Shown here one piece after another: positions 26,666-35,797 of a DNA stretch of 64,000 nucleotides. The DNA comes from an uncultured Pseudohongiella sp. GTDB taxonomy: Bacteria; Pseudomonadota; Gammaproteobacteria; Pseudomonadales; Pseudohongiellaceae. How positions within the stretch are numbered: the first letter of the stretch is position 1; every line of letters starts with the position of its first letter. The notes beneath the pieces were generated by a model. That model had not been told where the DNA came from, did no database searches, and saw only the letters and a program-made list of their open reading frames with translations. Location: assembly GCA_951812715.1 (NCBI GenBank), contig OX638323.1, forward strand, positions 1,550,001 to 1,614,000, in the 5' to 3' direction. The translations under genes and the position numbers were made by a program.

Positions 26666-27484
26666 CTACCCATTTTCCCTGGCCAATTCGCGCGCGCGTT
26701 CGGCCGCGGCCGCGACGGCGCCATCGACGAGATCCCGGAAACCGCCCTGCTCGAAGCGGGCGAGAGCGGCTTCGGTGGTGCCGCCGGGAGACGTCACTTG
26801 CGCGCGCAGTTCCGCCAGCCCGTGTTCACTGGCCCGGGCGAGTTCCGCGGCGCCCAGGGCGGTCTGACTGGTCAGACGTTCGGCCAGGCTTTGTTCTAGA
26901 CCCAGCCTCTGGGCGGCGTTCTGCAAGGCTTCCATGAACAGGAAGAAGTAAGCCGGCCCTGAACCCGAAAGCGCGGTGATGCTGTCGATGTCCGATTCGC
27001 GCTCACACCAGGCGCAGATGCCGACCGAGTTCATCAATTCCTCTATGCCTCGCTTCTGTTCCGGGCTGGTATGCCGATTGGCGTACAAACCGGCGGCGCC
27101 GGCGCCGATCAGGGCGGGCGTATTGGGCATGCAGCGAACCAGCGCAAGACCGGAACCGAGCAATGCTTCGATTCGTGCAAGCGTTACCCCGGCTACCACG
27201 GACACGAAGACCGGCGCGCGGCCGGCCAGCGCGGGCTGCAGCGAAGCGCAGGCGCTGGCCATGGACCGTGGTTTGACCGCAAGCACGATCAGATCGCAGT
27301 TTTGCGCGATCTGTTCGTTGCTGGCGGCATTGACGCCATGCTCGCGCACGAGCCGTTCCACCTTGACGGTGTCGATATCAGCTGTCGAAATGCGCGCGGG
27401 ATCGTGGCCTTTGGCGAGCAAGCCAAGCACGATGCTGCGCGCCATATTTCCGCTGCCGATGAATCCGATGTTCCGCGCCGACAT
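26666..27484 (-). CDS. proC: Pyrroline-5-carboxylate reductase
   Basis: About 272 residues from ATG 27484. The Rossmann motif is IGFIGSGNMARSIVLGLL, the catalytic region is ALSGSGPAYFFLFMEAL, and SPGGTTEAALARFEQGGFRD is the C-terminal signature. It reduces pyrroline-5-carboxylate to proline with NAD(P)H. The frame opens 12 codons earlier, but MSARNIGFIG matches the family start. It is part of the yggS-proC-yggT run. Confidence 0.95.
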   Translation of the reverse strand: MSARNIGFIGSGNMARSIVLGLLAKGHDPARISTADIDTVKVERLVREHGVNAASNEQIAQNCDLIVLAVKPRSMASACASLQPALAGRAPVFVSVVAGVTLARIEALLGSGLALVRCMPNTPALIGAGAAGLYANRHTSPEQKRGIEELMNSVGICAWCERESDIDSITALSGSGPAYFFLFMEALQNAAQRLGLEQSLAERLTSQTALGAAELARASEHGLAELRAQVTSPGGTTEAALARFEQGGFRDLVDGAVAAAAERARELARENG

Positions 27485-27532
27485 GGCGCCTCTCCGAGCC
27501 GGTTGTAACAAAACGGCCATTCTATCCCATTA

Positions 27533-28213
27533 TCAGGGGGTGCGCTTTCCGAAAAGCGCCGTGCCAAGTCGGATCAAGGTAGCGCCTTCGGCGATAGCGG
27601 CTTCAAAGTCGCCGCTCATTCCCATCGAGAGCGTATCCATGGCGGGGAAGGTTTTCCGCAGACGGTTGAACTCGCCGGCAAGAGTGCGAAACGCCTGCCG
27701 TTGGGCAGGTTCATCGACGCGTTGCGCCGGAATCGACATCAAGCCGCGAAGCCGCAGCCGCGGCAGCGCGGCGATTTCACGGCAGAGGTCTTCGGCCGCG
27801 GCGAGTTCCACTCCCGACTTGCTGACTTCACCGGATAGATTGACCTGCACGCAGACGTTCAGCGGCGGCAGACCGGCGGGACGCTGGTCGTTCAGTCGCC
27901 GGGCGATCTTCTCGCGTTCGACGCTTTGCACCCATTGGAAGTTCTCAGCTATGCCGCGAGTCTTGTTGGATTGCAAGGGGCCTATGAAATGCCAACGGCA
28001 ATCTTGCGGCAGGATCATCTTGTCCAGGGCCTCTTGCAGATAATTTTCGCCGAAATCTCGAATGCCAAGGCGCCAGGCCCGCTCGATTTTCCCCACTGGC
28101 TGGCCCTTGCATACCGGGAGCAACGCCACCGATCCGGGAGGACGTCCGTAATCTTCTTCGCATTGTCGGATGCGGGCGCGAATACGGTTCAGGTTGGCTG
28201 CGAAATCGGTCAC
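27533..28213 (-). CDS. yggS: YggS/PLPBP family pyridoxal phosphate homeostasis protein
   Basis: A 226-residue alanine-racemase-like barrel without known catalysis that binds PLP and keeps its pool balanced. The PLP lysine is Lys36 in LLPVCKGQPV. DFGENYLQEALDK, WHFIGPLQSNKTRGI and LSMGMSGDFEAAIAEGATLI are family motifs, and GTALFGKR ends the protein. CKGQ replaces the more common SKT/SKY around the lysine. It is divergent from pilT, a conserved arrangement. Confidence 0.94.
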   Translation of the reverse strand: MTDFAANLNRIRARIRQCEEDYGRPPGSVALLPVCKGQPVGKIERAWRLGIRDFGENYLQEALDKMILPQDCRWHFIGPLQSNKTRGIAENFQWVQSVEREKIARRLNDQRPAGLPPLNVCVQVNLSGEVSKSGVELAAAEDLCREIAALPRLRLRGLMSIPAQRVDEPAQRQAFRTLAGEFNRLRKTFPAMDTLSMGMSGDFEAAIAEGATLIRLGTALFGKRTP

Positions 28214-28310
28214 GGGATCAAGATGCGAATCAGGCGGAACTTTAGGGAAGAATCAGGGTTTTTCGAAGGGCACAGTCTACCATCACAAGCACACGGCAAG
28301 GACAAGACGA

Positions 28311-29351
28311 ATGGGCCTGGATCAACTGCTCGAATTATGTATTGAACGGGGGGCGTCCGATCTGCATCTTTCCGCGGGGCGGCCGCCCTGGCTGCGGGTA
28401 GACGGAGAATTGCGCGCGACTTCGCTGCCGGCCTTGGACGACAGCCAGGTGCTGGCCTGCATCGACGAATGCCTAGACCACGAACAGCGCGAACGCTTCC
28501 GCGCCCGGGAAGAAGTCGATTTGGCGATTGAGACGCCGCGGCCGGCGCGATTCCGGCTCAACGCGTTCCTGCAGCGCGATGGCGCCGCGGCGGTATTTCG
28601 GGCGATTCCGTCGCGGGTGCTTTCGCTGCAACAGCTTGGCATGGACGCTTCCGCCGCGCGCATCGCCGAACTGCCTCGCGGCCTGGTCGTAGTCACCGGG
28701 CCGACCGGTTCGGGCAAGTCCACTACGCTGGCGGCCCTGGTCGATCATATTAACCGCCGCCGGCGTGGCCATATTCTCACCATTGAGGATCCGATCGAAT
28801 TCATCCACCAAAGCGGGCGCTGCCTGGTCACGCAGCGCGAAGCCCGGCTGCATACCCGGAGTTTTCCTTCGGCCTTGCGGGCAGCCTTGCGCGAAGATCC
28901 GGACGTTATCCTGCTCGGCGAATTGCGCGACCCGGAAACCATCCGTCTGGCGCTGACCGCGGCGGAAACCGGCCATCTGGTGCTGGCGACCTTGCATACG
29001 GCTTCGGCCATCAAAACGGTCAACCGTATCATCGATATCTTCCCCGCGGCCGAAAAGGCTATGGTCAGAACGCAGCTGTCCGAGTCGCTGCAAGCGGTGA
29101 TTTCCCAAACCCTGCTGAAAAAGATCGGCGGCGGCCGCGTCGCCGCCTGGGAGATTCTCATTGCCACGGCAGCGGTCAGAAACCTGGTGCGGGAAGACCG
29201 TATCGCCCAGATCTACTCCTGCATGCAATCCGGCGCCGCGCTGGGCATGCGTACGCTGGATCAATGTCTGGCTGAATTGCTTGCTGCCGGGCTGGTCGGC
29301 CGGGACGAAGCCCGCGCTCTGGCGCGAGATCCCGCGACGCCGGGATTATGA
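28311..29351 (+). CDS. pilT: Type IV pilus retraction ATPase PilT
   Basis: A 346-residue hexameric ATPase that drives pilus retraction, giving twitching motility and DNA uptake. GASDLHLSAGRPPWLRVDG opens the N-terminal domain. Walker A is VVTGPTGSGKSTTLAAL, the Asp box is ILTIEDPIEFIH, Walker B is LREDPDVILLGELRD, and the His box is TGHLVLATLHTASA. KKIGGGRVAAWEILI is the PilT C-terminal signature. ATG 28311 follows GACAAGACG. Pilin and assembly genes are not in this window. The 3' end overlaps that of ruvX by six bases on the opposite strand. Confidence 0.94.
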   Translation: MGLDQLLELCIERGASDLHLSAGRPPWLRVDGELRATSLPALDDSQVLACIDECLDHEQRERFRAREEVDLAIETPRPARFRLNAFLQRDGAAAVFRAIPSRVLSLQQLGMDASAARIAELPRGLVVVTGPTGSGKSTTLAALVDHINRRRRGHILTIEDPIEFIHQSGRCLVTQREARLHTRSFPSALRAALREDPDVILLGELRDPETIRLALTAAETGHLVLATLHTASAIKTVNRIIDIFPAAEKAMVRTQLSESLQAVISQTLLKKIGGGRVAAWEILIATAAVRNLVREDRIAQIYSCMQSGAALGMRTLDQCLAELLAAGLVGRDEARALARDPATPGL

Positions 29352-29807
29352 GGATCTGCCGCGGATTTCGTTGAACCAGTTCTCGAGAATGATCTGGGCG
29401 GCGATGTGATCGATGGCGGTTTTCTTTATGTTCATGGTCGTGTTGGCTTCGACCAGCCGCTCGATCGCCTCCCGCGAGGAAAGCCTTTCGTCCATGCCAT
29501 AGCAAGGCTTTTCAAAACGTTCCTGCAAGCGGCGGGCGAACTTCTCCGCCCGGCCGAGCAATTCACTGACCGTGCCGTCGATGTTGTAGGGCAGCCCAAC
29601 CAGGAAAACATCCGGCTTCCATTGCTCCACGATCTGTGCCATTTCGTTCCAGCGCGGTTGACCGTCCTGGGCTTTCAGCACGGTGACCGCGCTGGCGGTT
29701 CCGGTAACGCTCTGACCAAAGGCGACGCCAATGCGCTGAGTGCCGAAGTCGAAGGCAAGCGCCGAAAAATCGGAACTCAAATCGTCGGGAAACAAGCTCA
29801 AGGTCAT
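29346..29807 (-). CDS. ruvX: Putative pre-16S rRNA nuclease / Holliday junction resolvase-like RuvX (YqgF)
   Basis: About 153 residues with an RNase H-like fold. ALAFDFGTQRIGVAFG holds the first catalytic aspartate, VFLVGLPYNIDGT is the second motif, and MDERLSSREA and DHIAAQIILENW complete it. YqgF matures the 5' end of 16S rRNA in E. coli. A TTG (29816) directly after the yqgE stop and an ATG (29807) are both possible starts; ATG is given. It is last in gshB-tonB-yqgE-ruvX. Confidence 0.93.
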   Translation of the reverse strand: MTLSLFPDDLSSDFSALAFDFGTQRIGVAFGQSVTGTASAVTVLKAQDGQPRWNEMAQIVEQWKPDVFLVGLPYNIDGTVSELLGRAEKFARRLQERFEKPCYGMDERLSSREAIERLVEANTTMNIKKTAIDHIAAQIILENWFNEIRGRSS

Positions 29808-29816
29808 CGTGGTCAA

Positions 29817-30386
29817 TCAGGAATGGCCTGCCTCGGGCGAGAGCATTTCCAGCGAAATGCCAAGTTGCGCGACTGCCGCGCGCGGCTTGCCATCGTAGTC
29901 TTCGGAAAAGATCAGATCGCTGTTAGCCAGCGTCGTCAGCCAGACATTGTCGCACAACTCCTGTTCGAGTTGTCCAGGCGCCCAGCCGGCGCAGCCCAGT
30001 GCAATCAGGTACTTGCCTGGACCTTCGCCCGAGGCGATGGCTTCAAGGATCGCTTTCGAGGTGGTAATGGTGACCCCCGGCGTAATCTTGATCGAGGACT
30101 CCCACCTCTCGCCGGCGTCGTGCAGAATGAATCCCTTTTCGCGTTCCACCGGTCCGCCGGCGAGCACATGCCGTTCGCGAAAATTCCTTACGCCGGCAGC
30201 GCTTTCGATTTCCAATTCATCGAAAATATCGGCAACGCTGGCTTGCAGCGGCTTGTTGACCACGATGCCGATGGCGCCGGTGTCATCGTGCTTCCACAGG
30301 TAGGTGACCGTACTGCCAAAATAGGTACCAGCCAATTGTGGCATGGCGACGAGAAACTGATTTTCCAGACTATCCGTAGTGCTCAT
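29817..30386 (-). CDS. yqgE: UPF0301 family protein YqgE/AlgH
   Basis: A 189-residue protein opening NQFLVAMPQLAGTYFGSTVT, with GAIGIVVNKPL, LAGGPVEREKGFILH and ALGCAGWAPGQLEQEL, the signature of the YqgE/AlgH family. AlgH was named for alginate regulation in Pseudomonas, but the molecular role is unsettled. It is immediately followed by ruvX with no gap. Confidence 0.93.
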   Translation of the reverse strand: MSTTDSLENQFLVAMPQLAGTYFGSTVTYLWKHDDTGAIGIVVNKPLQASVADIFDELEIESAAGVRNFRERHVLAGGPVEREKGFILHDAGERWESSIKITPGVTITTSKAILEAIASGEGPGKYLIALGCAGWAPGQLEQELCDNVWLTTLANSDLIFSEDYDGKPRAAVAQLGISLEMLSPEAGHS

Positions 30387-30441
30387 GCTGAATCATACCG
30401 GCGCGGCGACCGTCTCGCGAGCGGGGTCGCCATCGGCGCTG

Positions 30442-31299
30442 TCAGTAGCTGATCAGTCCCTCCACTTCATGGAACCGCCAGGTGCGAATGATTTCCAGTA
30501 TATCAACTTCGGATCGTATTTCCGCCGGGAATGGTTCGAACGGCGCCGCCGTGTGTACGATGTCCAACGCGGATCGGTCCAACAATTCGTGTCCTGAAGA
30601 AGACAGGATTTCAACGGCGTTCACGCTACCGTCGGGCAGTTGCGAAACCAGCAGACGCAAACTGCCGTACAGGCGTCGTCTTTCGGCTTCTTCCGGATAA
30701 TCGCGGTTGCCCACGGCTTCCACGCGCCGGCGCCAGTTATCGAGATACAGGGCATCGCGGCTTTGCCTCGCTGAAGTTGACGAAATGGTATAGGTCCGTG
30801 GCCGCTTGGCATACGCCTGCTGCCGGCGGTCGAGCTGGGCCTGCAAGCTGGCGATGGCGAGGCTGATATCGTCGGCCGCCACTTCAGTCCTGCTTTCGCC
30901 GGCCAGATCCGCATTGGCGAGATCGCCTTCGACCGCGACCACTTCGGCAACCGCGTTTTCTTCGCCGCTATCGGGAATCTGGGGTAGCGGCTGGACTTGC
31001 GCAATGATCTCGGCGTGAAATTCGGATGCATGCAGGCTTGACGGCGCGGCCGCGACATCTAACACGCCGCTTCCGGTTTGGTTTTCCTGGGCGCGGAAAT
31101 CCGCTTCGTCCGGCGGCTCTTCGCTGCGATAAATGGCGATGGTGATATCGAGAGCGGCTTCGCTGCGAGTGTCGGTCGGCAGGGAAAATCCGACGCCGAG
31201 AATTACCAATGCGTGCGCGCAAATGGACAGGAATACCGTAAAGAAGAACCGGTTTCCCTGGTTTGCCCCGTCAGAACGCTCCACGCTTTCGCCTCGCAA
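30442..31299 (-). CDS. TonB-like energy-transducing protein
   Basis: A 285-residue protein with one N-terminal membrane helix (FFFTVFLSICAHALVILGVG), a periplasmic acidic/alanine-rich linker without the usual proline-rich rod, and a C-terminal TonB domain (YLDNWRRRVEAVGNRDYPEE, LYGSLRLLVSQLPDGSV, HELLDRSALDIV). It should couple the proton-motive force to outer-membrane receptors or a related process. In pseudomonads the tonB-like gene between gshB and yqgE is also of this form. It starts three bases after gshB. Confidence 0.88.
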   Translation of the reverse strand: MRGESVERSDGANQGNRFFFTVFLSICAHALVILGVGFSLPTDTRSEAALDITIAIYRSEEPPDEADFRAQENQTGSGVLDVAAAPSSLHASEFHAEIIAQVQPLPQIPDSGEENAVAEVVAVEGDLANADLAGESRTEVAADDISLAIASLQAQLDRRQQAYAKRPRTYTISSTSARQSRDALYLDNWRRRVEAVGNRDYPEEAERRRLYGSLRLLVSQLPDGSVNAVEILSSSGHELLDRSALDIVHTAAPFEPFPAEIRSEVDILEIIRTWRFHEVEGLISY

Positions 31300-31302
31300 G
31301 AC

Positions 31303-32259
31303 TCAACTGTTCTGTTCCAATTGTTGCAGTATACAATCCATCAGCTCACCGGCGATATCCAATCCGGTACCATGCTGGATTTCGCGCATGCAGGTGGGGC
31401 TGGTGACGTTGATTTCGGTGAGGTAATCACCGATGACATCGAGTCCGACCAACAGCATTCCCTGTGCGGCAAGTCCGGGGCCGACCTGATCGCAAATCCA
31501 GCGGTCGCGTTCGCTCAACTCGCGGCACACGCCAGCGCCGCCGGCGGCCAGATTGCCGCGGGTCTCACCGGCCGCGGGAATGCGCGCCAGAGAATAGGGA
31601 ACGGGTTTGCCGTCGAGCAGCAGGATGCGCTTGTCGCCGGCGGATATCTCGGGAATGAAACGCTGCGCCATGATCTGGCGCTGGCCATGATCGGTCAGAG
31701 TTTCGATGATTACCGACAGATTGGGGTCGTCCCACCGCGCCCGAAACACATTGGCGCCGCCCATGCCGTCGAGGGGTTTGTAGACGGCGTCCTCGTGTTC
31801 TTCGTGAAATGCCCGCAACAGTTGCTGGTCGGCCGAAACCAGGAATGGCGCGCAGCATTGAGGGAACAGCGTGGCGGACATCTTTTCGTTGTGGTCGCGC
31901 AGGCCGCGGGGATGATTGACCACGAGTACGCCTTCGGCCTGGGCGTGTTCAAGCAGGTAGGTCGTGTAGATATAGTCCATGTCGAAAGGGGGATCCTTGC
32001 GCATGAGGATTACATCGAGTTCTCCCAAAGCCAAATCTGCTGATTTTCCGAGCCTGAACCAGTCCGCGGGATCGTCGCGCACGCTGAGTTCCCTGACGCC
32101 GGCCCGGCAGCCGCGGCTGCCGAGATAAAGATTGGACTGCAGCATGTACTGGATGCTCCAGCCGCGAGCCTGGGCGGCGAGCAGCATGGCCAGCGTGGTG
32201 TCCTTTTTCACGGTGATGGACTCGATAGGGTCCATCACTACTCCTAGTCTTACGCTCAT
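31303..32259 (-). CDS. gshB: Glutathione synthetase
   Basis: A 318-residue ATP-grasp enzyme that joins gamma-glutamylcysteine and glycine. LGVVMDPIESITVKKDTTLA is the family N-terminus, VILMRKDPPFDMDYIY follows, KPLDGMGGANVFR is the glycine-rich loop, and GDYLTEINVTSPTCMREI lies at the active site. Length matches. It is first in gshB-tonB-yqgE-ruvX and divergent from the glycan cluster. Confidence 0.95.
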   Translation of the reverse strand: MSVRLGVVMDPIESITVKKDTTLAMLLAAQARGWSIQYMLQSNLYLGSRGCRAGVRELSVRDDPADWFRLGKSADLALGELDVILMRKDPPFDMDYIYTTYLLEHAQAEGVLVVNHPRGLRDHNEKMSATLFPQCCAPFLVSADQQLLRAFHEEHEDAVYKPLDGMGGANVFRARWDDPNLSVIIETLTDHGQRQIMAQRFIPEISAGDKRILLLDGKPVPYSLARIPAAGETRGNLAAGGAGVCRELSERDRWICDQVGPGLAAQGMLLVGLDVIGDYLTEINVTSPTCMREIQHGTGLDIAGELMDCILQQLEQNS

Positions 32260-32337
32260 GGGAATTGGCGCGGCGTTGGGATTCTGGCGGCATTGTGCAT
32301 GGGAATGGGGCTTGTCTCAAGTTAACAGCCGGGGGCG

Positions 32338-32364
32338 TTGTTCGATCTTGTATACCGTTATAAT
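32338..32364 (+). promoter_or_regulatory. Possible promoter for the glycan segment
   Basis: TATAAT at 32359-32364 is a perfect -10 box; TTGTTC at 32338-32343 is a fair -35 box but the spacing is only 15. It points toward the membrane protein and glycosyltransferase genes that begin 100 bases downstream. Confidence 0.35.
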
Positions 32365-32463
32365 GCGCGACTCCGTTTTGACGGCGACGTACCGGGGAAA
32401 TTCGCGTAAATATGAGAACAGATGGCTGGAATCGGGGCAATAGTGTCAGAGAGGGATAAGATC

Positions 32464-32979
32464 GTGCGAATGCTTGGAGTCACCTGGGGATTAGGCGGGG
32501 TATTGGCCTTGCTGGTTTTTGCGATTTACCGGCTTGCGCCTCTGGCGTTTGAACTTGCGGATTTGCGGCTGAATCTGTTGCATTGGAGCGCGCTGATCTT
32601 TAGCGTAGCGTATATGTCATACGCAGAAGGCTACCAGGGATTTCATCTCGGGTTCGCGCCGCGGGTGGTTGTGCGGGCGCAATATCTCTGGCGCAATCCC
32701 GGACCCGGGTTCGTGCTTCTGGCGCCGTTGTTCTGCATGGGATTCGTGCATGCCACGCGCCGCCGCAAAATCGCGACTTTCGGCCTGACGGTGATGATTG
32801 TGTGTTTCATTGCCATTGCGCGGCAGTTACCGCAGCCCTGGCGGGGCATTCTCGATGCGGGGGTGGTGGCGGGCCTTACCATCGGCATCTGCTCGATACT
32901 GTATTTCATGGCGGTCGCCTGGCGGTCGCCGCAATGCATCGACGTCTCGGCGGACACGCCGGTAGCTTCGAGGTTCTAA
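32464..32979 (+). CDS. Hypothetical multi-pass membrane protein
   Basis: About 171 residues with four to five hydrophobic segments, including GLGGVLALLVFAIYRLAPLA, LLHWSALIFSVAYMSYAEGY and VVAGLTIGICSILYFMAVAW. A conserved-looking loop reads GFAPRVVVRAQYLWRNPGPG. I do not recognise a named family. The frame opens at ATG 32422, but AGAGAGGGA at 32448-32456 sits well spaced for GTG 32464 (encoding MRMLGVTWGL). It is the first gene of a three-gene run with two glycosyltransferases and ends five bases before the next, suggesting a role in surface glycan or membrane processes. Confidence 0.7.
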   Translation: MRMLGVTWGLGGVLALLVFAIYRLAPLAFELADLRLNLLHWSALIFSVAYMSYAEGYQGFHLGFAPRVVVRAQYLWRNPGPGFVLLAPLFCMGFVHATRRRKIATFGLTVMIVCFIAIARQLPQPWRGILDAGVVAGLTIGICSILYFMAVAWRSPQCIDVSADTPVASRF

Positions 32980-32984
32980 GCGGC

Positions 32985-33893
32985 ATGACTTTTGCCCGTT
33001 CCACCGACACCTGCGCCATCGTGGTCACTTACCATCCGGATATAACGCCGTTGCTGACCATGCTCGGCCAGTTGAACCGGGAGACGAATTTTCTCGTTGT
33101 GGACAACGGTTCCCCTTCTATCGAGCGGCTGGACGAGTCCATCACGGTTTATGACAACTGCCTCGGCATCGTCAAGCGCGAACAGAACGAGGGGCTGGCG
33201 CGAGCGCTCAACATCGGCATCGCCCGGGCAATGCAAAGCGGTTACGAGTACATTTTCATGTTCGATCAGGATAGCAGCCTATGCGAATCCTACGTGGACC
33301 GCATGGTCGCCGCCTATCAGCAAGTGCGCGATGACAGCAGAAAAGGCATCGCCGCGCTGGGGCCGCGCATCATCAATCCCCAAACCAGTCGGCAGACCCC
33401 GTTCAAGCTCTTTAATCGGCTCTGGTTCCGCACCAATCGGCCCTATGCGCGCAGCGAGTCCCATTTCGTCGCCGATTTCCTGATTACTTCAGGCACCATG
33501 CTGATCGCGAAACACCTGCCGGATATCGGTCTCATGCGGGAGGATTATTTCATCGACAATGTGGATCTGGAATGGTGTTTCCGCGCCCGTTCGATGGGCT
33601 TCGACCTGGTGGGCACAAACAACGCGATCCTTTATCACCTGATTGGCGAGCGCAGCCTCAATCCTCTGGTGCGCGCTGGACTCATGGCCCAGCACAAGCC
33701 CTCGCGGACCTACTATTCCAGCCGCAATCGCATTCATTTGTACACTCGGCGTTACTCGCCGATCGGCTGGAAAGTCCGTGACATCGTCCGCTTCACGCTC
33801 AAGGCGGCCTGGCTGCTGATCAGTTCCTCGCGGCGGGCGGAATACTGGAAGCACATCCGCGCCGGCATCCGCGACTACCGGCAATTGCAATAG
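32985..33893 (+). CDS. Glycosyltransferase family 2, rhamnosyltransferase-like
   Basis: A 302-residue cytoplasmic GT2 enzyme. CAIVVTYHPDITPLLTML and FLVVDNGSPS form the nucleotide-sugar site. YIFMFDQDSSLCESYVD holds the DxD-like metal motif, and REDYFIDNVDLEWCFRARSM the catalytic region. This pattern resembles RfbF-type rhamnosyltransferases of O-antigen synthesis. The C-terminus is basic and could associate with membrane. ATG 32985 lies five bases after the previous stop, and the next glycosyltransferase starts three bases after this one, so the three are an operon. Confidence 0.9.
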   Translation: MTFARSTDTCAIVVTYHPDITPLLTMLGQLNRETNFLVVDNGSPSIERLDESITVYDNCLGIVKREQNEGLARALNIGIARAMQSGYEYIFMFDQDSSLCESYVDRMVAAYQQVRDDSRKGIAALGPRIINPQTSRQTPFKLFNRLWFRTNRPYARSESHFVADFLITSGTMLIAKHLPDIGLMREDYFIDNVDLEWCFRARSMGFDLVGTNNAILYHLIGERSLNPLVRAGLMAQHKPSRTYYSSRNRIHLYTRRYSPIGWKVRDIVRFTLKAAWLLISSSRRAEYWKHIRAGIRDYRQLQ

Positions 33894-33896
33894 TCC

Positions 33897-34829
33897 ATGG
33901 CTTCCCCGCTGGCCATTCTGTTATCGACGTATAACGGCGAACGCTTTCTCGCCGAACAGCTTGATTCGCTGCTGAGCCAAACCTGGCGGGATTTCATCGT
34001 CGTGGCGCGGGATGACGGCTCCACCGACAGCAGCCGCGCAATTCTCGAAAACTACGCCAAACGGCATCCGGACCGCTTTCGCCTGCTGCCGGAGGATCCG
34101 GTGAATCGGGGGGCATGCGCGAGTTTCGCCTTGATTTTGGAAACTGTATTGGAGCGCGTCCCGGAACTCGAGCTGGAACCGGCCTACCTGATGTTTTGCG
34201 ACCAGGACGACATCTGGTGCGCGGACAAGGTCGAACGGCAGATGAAATTAATGCGCGAGACGGAAGCCGACGATCCTTCGGTTCCGATACTCGTCCACAG
34301 CGACCTGCAAGTCGTTTCCTCGGAAAATCAGCACATTGCGCCTTCTTTCGCCACATACCAGGGACTAGACACCCGGCGTAATCGCTTCCTCCAGATCGCG
34401 ATCAGCAATCTCGTCACCGGCTGCACGGCGTTGATCAACGCGGCCTTGGCGCGACGGGCGTTGCCGATTTCTCCCGACGCCATCATGCACGACTGGTGGC
34501 TGGCGCTGACCGCGAGCGCTTTCGGCAAGGTGGCGTATATCGAAGAGCCCACGATCCGCTACCGCCAGCACGACGCCAACACCATCGGCGCCCGCCGGCA
34601 CTCGCCGGCAAAGCTCACCCGCTGGTCGCATTGGCGCCGGCTCATCACCGGCGCGCCCAACCCGCATCTGCTCGAAGTAGGCCATCAGGCTCGGGCATTT
34701 CTGCGCCAATATCATGCGGACCTCAGCCGCGGCCAACGCCGGGGATTATGGCTCTGTTCACTGCTGCGGGTACGAGTGGGATTACCGCAAAAAATTGTGT
34801 ATCGGTTTGCCCGAAAACACGGTGAATAG
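33897..34829 (+). CDS. Glycosyltransferase family 2
   Basis: A 310-residue GT2 enzyme. LAILLSTYNGERFLAEQLDS and VVARDDGSTDSSRAIL form the N-terminal nucleotide-binding half. LMFCDQDDIWCADKVERQM has the DxD motif (DQDD). MHDWWLALTASAFG and RYRQHDANTIGARR are typical of this subfamily, found in O-antigen and capsule clusters. Donor and acceptor sugars cannot be told. Confidence 0.92.
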   Translation: MASPLAILLSTYNGERFLAEQLDSLLSQTWRDFIVVARDDGSTDSSRAILENYAKRHPDRFRLLPEDPVNRGACASFALILETVLERVPELELEPAYLMFCDQDDIWCADKVERQMKLMRETEADDPSVPILVHSDLQVVSSENQHIAPSFATYQGLDTRRNRFLQIAISNLVTGCTALINAALARRALPISPDAIMHDWWLALTASAFGKVAYIEEPTIRYRQHDANTIGARRHSPAKLTRWSHWRRLITGAPNPHLLEVGHQARAFLRQYHADLSRGQRRGLWLCSLLRVRVGLPQKIVYRFARKHGE

Positions 34830-34992
34830 CGAGCCCCAAACAAGCAAATTGAAAATGCTGAAGATCGAGCAGCTATCTGGCGCCAGTTTCGGGCTCCAGG
34901 GCCAAGCCTGGTGAGAATGTCGCCACACGGGGAAATGCGTTATAAGGCATAACGACGCCGAATACATACTCCATAGGAAAGGTAGTTTAATA

Positions 34993-35124
34993 ATGAGGAA
35001 AAGCCGTAATTTTGCCCTTTTAGGCCCTGGTTCGCTGGTCACGGGAGTCGTTGCCGCCGCCGCGCGCGCCGATGATAGTCTGCCGCGACTTCAACTTGTC
35101 ATGAACTATCGCCTGGGAAGCTGA
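34993..35124 (+). CDS. Possible 43-residue secreted peptide
   Basis: ATG 34993 opens a short frame: MRKSRNFALLG, a hydrophobic stretch with LVTGVVAAAARADD, then SLPRLQLVMNYRLGS. It looks like a signal segment with an ARA-type cleavage site and a very short mature part. AGGTAG lies about ten bases upstream. The stop (35122-35124) abuts the next ATG at 35126. It could equally be the stump of a longer exported protein. Confidence 0.35.
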   Translation: MRKSRNFALLGPGSLVTGVVAAAARADDSLPRLQLVMNYRLGS

Positions 35125-35125
35125 A

Positions 35126-35773
35126 ATGTCCAGGATCATGGGAAGTGGAAACGCCTATCCCGCGCCGTATTGGAAAGAGGCCCGGCAAGCCCTGGCTGCT
35201 GTCGATCCGATTCTCGGCAAGGTTATCGAAATTGGCGGGGATTCCATTCTGCGGCCGCGGCATGATCCATTCTTTTCGCTGTCGCGTTCAATCGTGGGCC
35301 AGCAAATTTCAGTAAAGGCGGCGGAATCGGTGTGGCAGAAAATGCTTGCGCTTATGGGCGATGTGACACCCCAAGCCGTTGCCGACGAAAACGAAGACAG
35401 CTTGCGCGAATGCGGTCTTTCGCGACCCAAGGCGCGCTACATTCTCAGTCTGGCGGAACATTTTATCGACGGTTCGCTCAAGCGGGAGCAATGGAGCGAA
35501 ATGGACGATGAAGCAGTGATCGAGCGTCTCGTTCAGGTGAAAGGCATTGGTCGCTGGACTGCCGAGATGTTTCTGATTTTCCACCTGTTGCGGCCGGATG
35601 TGCTGCCCCTTGGCGATATCGGCATCCAGAAGGCCATCGCCAATAATTTCAACGGCGGCATTCGTCCGAGCGCCAAGGAGATGGCGACAATCGCCGAGCC
35701 ATGGCGGCCATGGCGCTCGGTTGCTTCCTGGTATCTCTGGCGCAGCCTCGATGCCGTACCGGTGGAGTATTGA
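35126..35773 (+). CDS. DNA-3-methyladenine glycosylase II-like (AlkA family)
   Basis: A 215-residue base-excision enzyme of the HhH-GPD superfamily. SLSRSIVGQQISVKAAESVW opens the domain, LVQVKGIGRWTAEMFLIFHL is the helix-hairpin-helix, and PLGDIGIQKAI carries the catalytic aspartate. PWRPWRSVASWYLWRSLD ends it. It removes alkylated purines from DNA. It lacks the AlkA N-terminal domain, as do many short bacterial versions. It converges with the large glycosyltransferase gene, 24 bases apart. Confidence 0.92.
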   Translation: MSRIMGSGNAYPAPYWKEARQALAAVDPILGKVIEIGGDSILRPRHDPFFSLSRSIVGQQISVKAAESVWQKMLALMGDVTPQAVADENEDSLRECGLSRPKARYILSLAEHFIDGSLKREQWSEMDDEAVIERLVQVKGIGRWTAEMFLIFHLLRPDVLPLGDIGIQKAIANNFNGGIRPSAKEMATIAEPWRPWRSVASWYLWRSLDAVPVEY

Positions 35774-35797
35774 AAGCGATGCGGACGGAGGCTCCGG

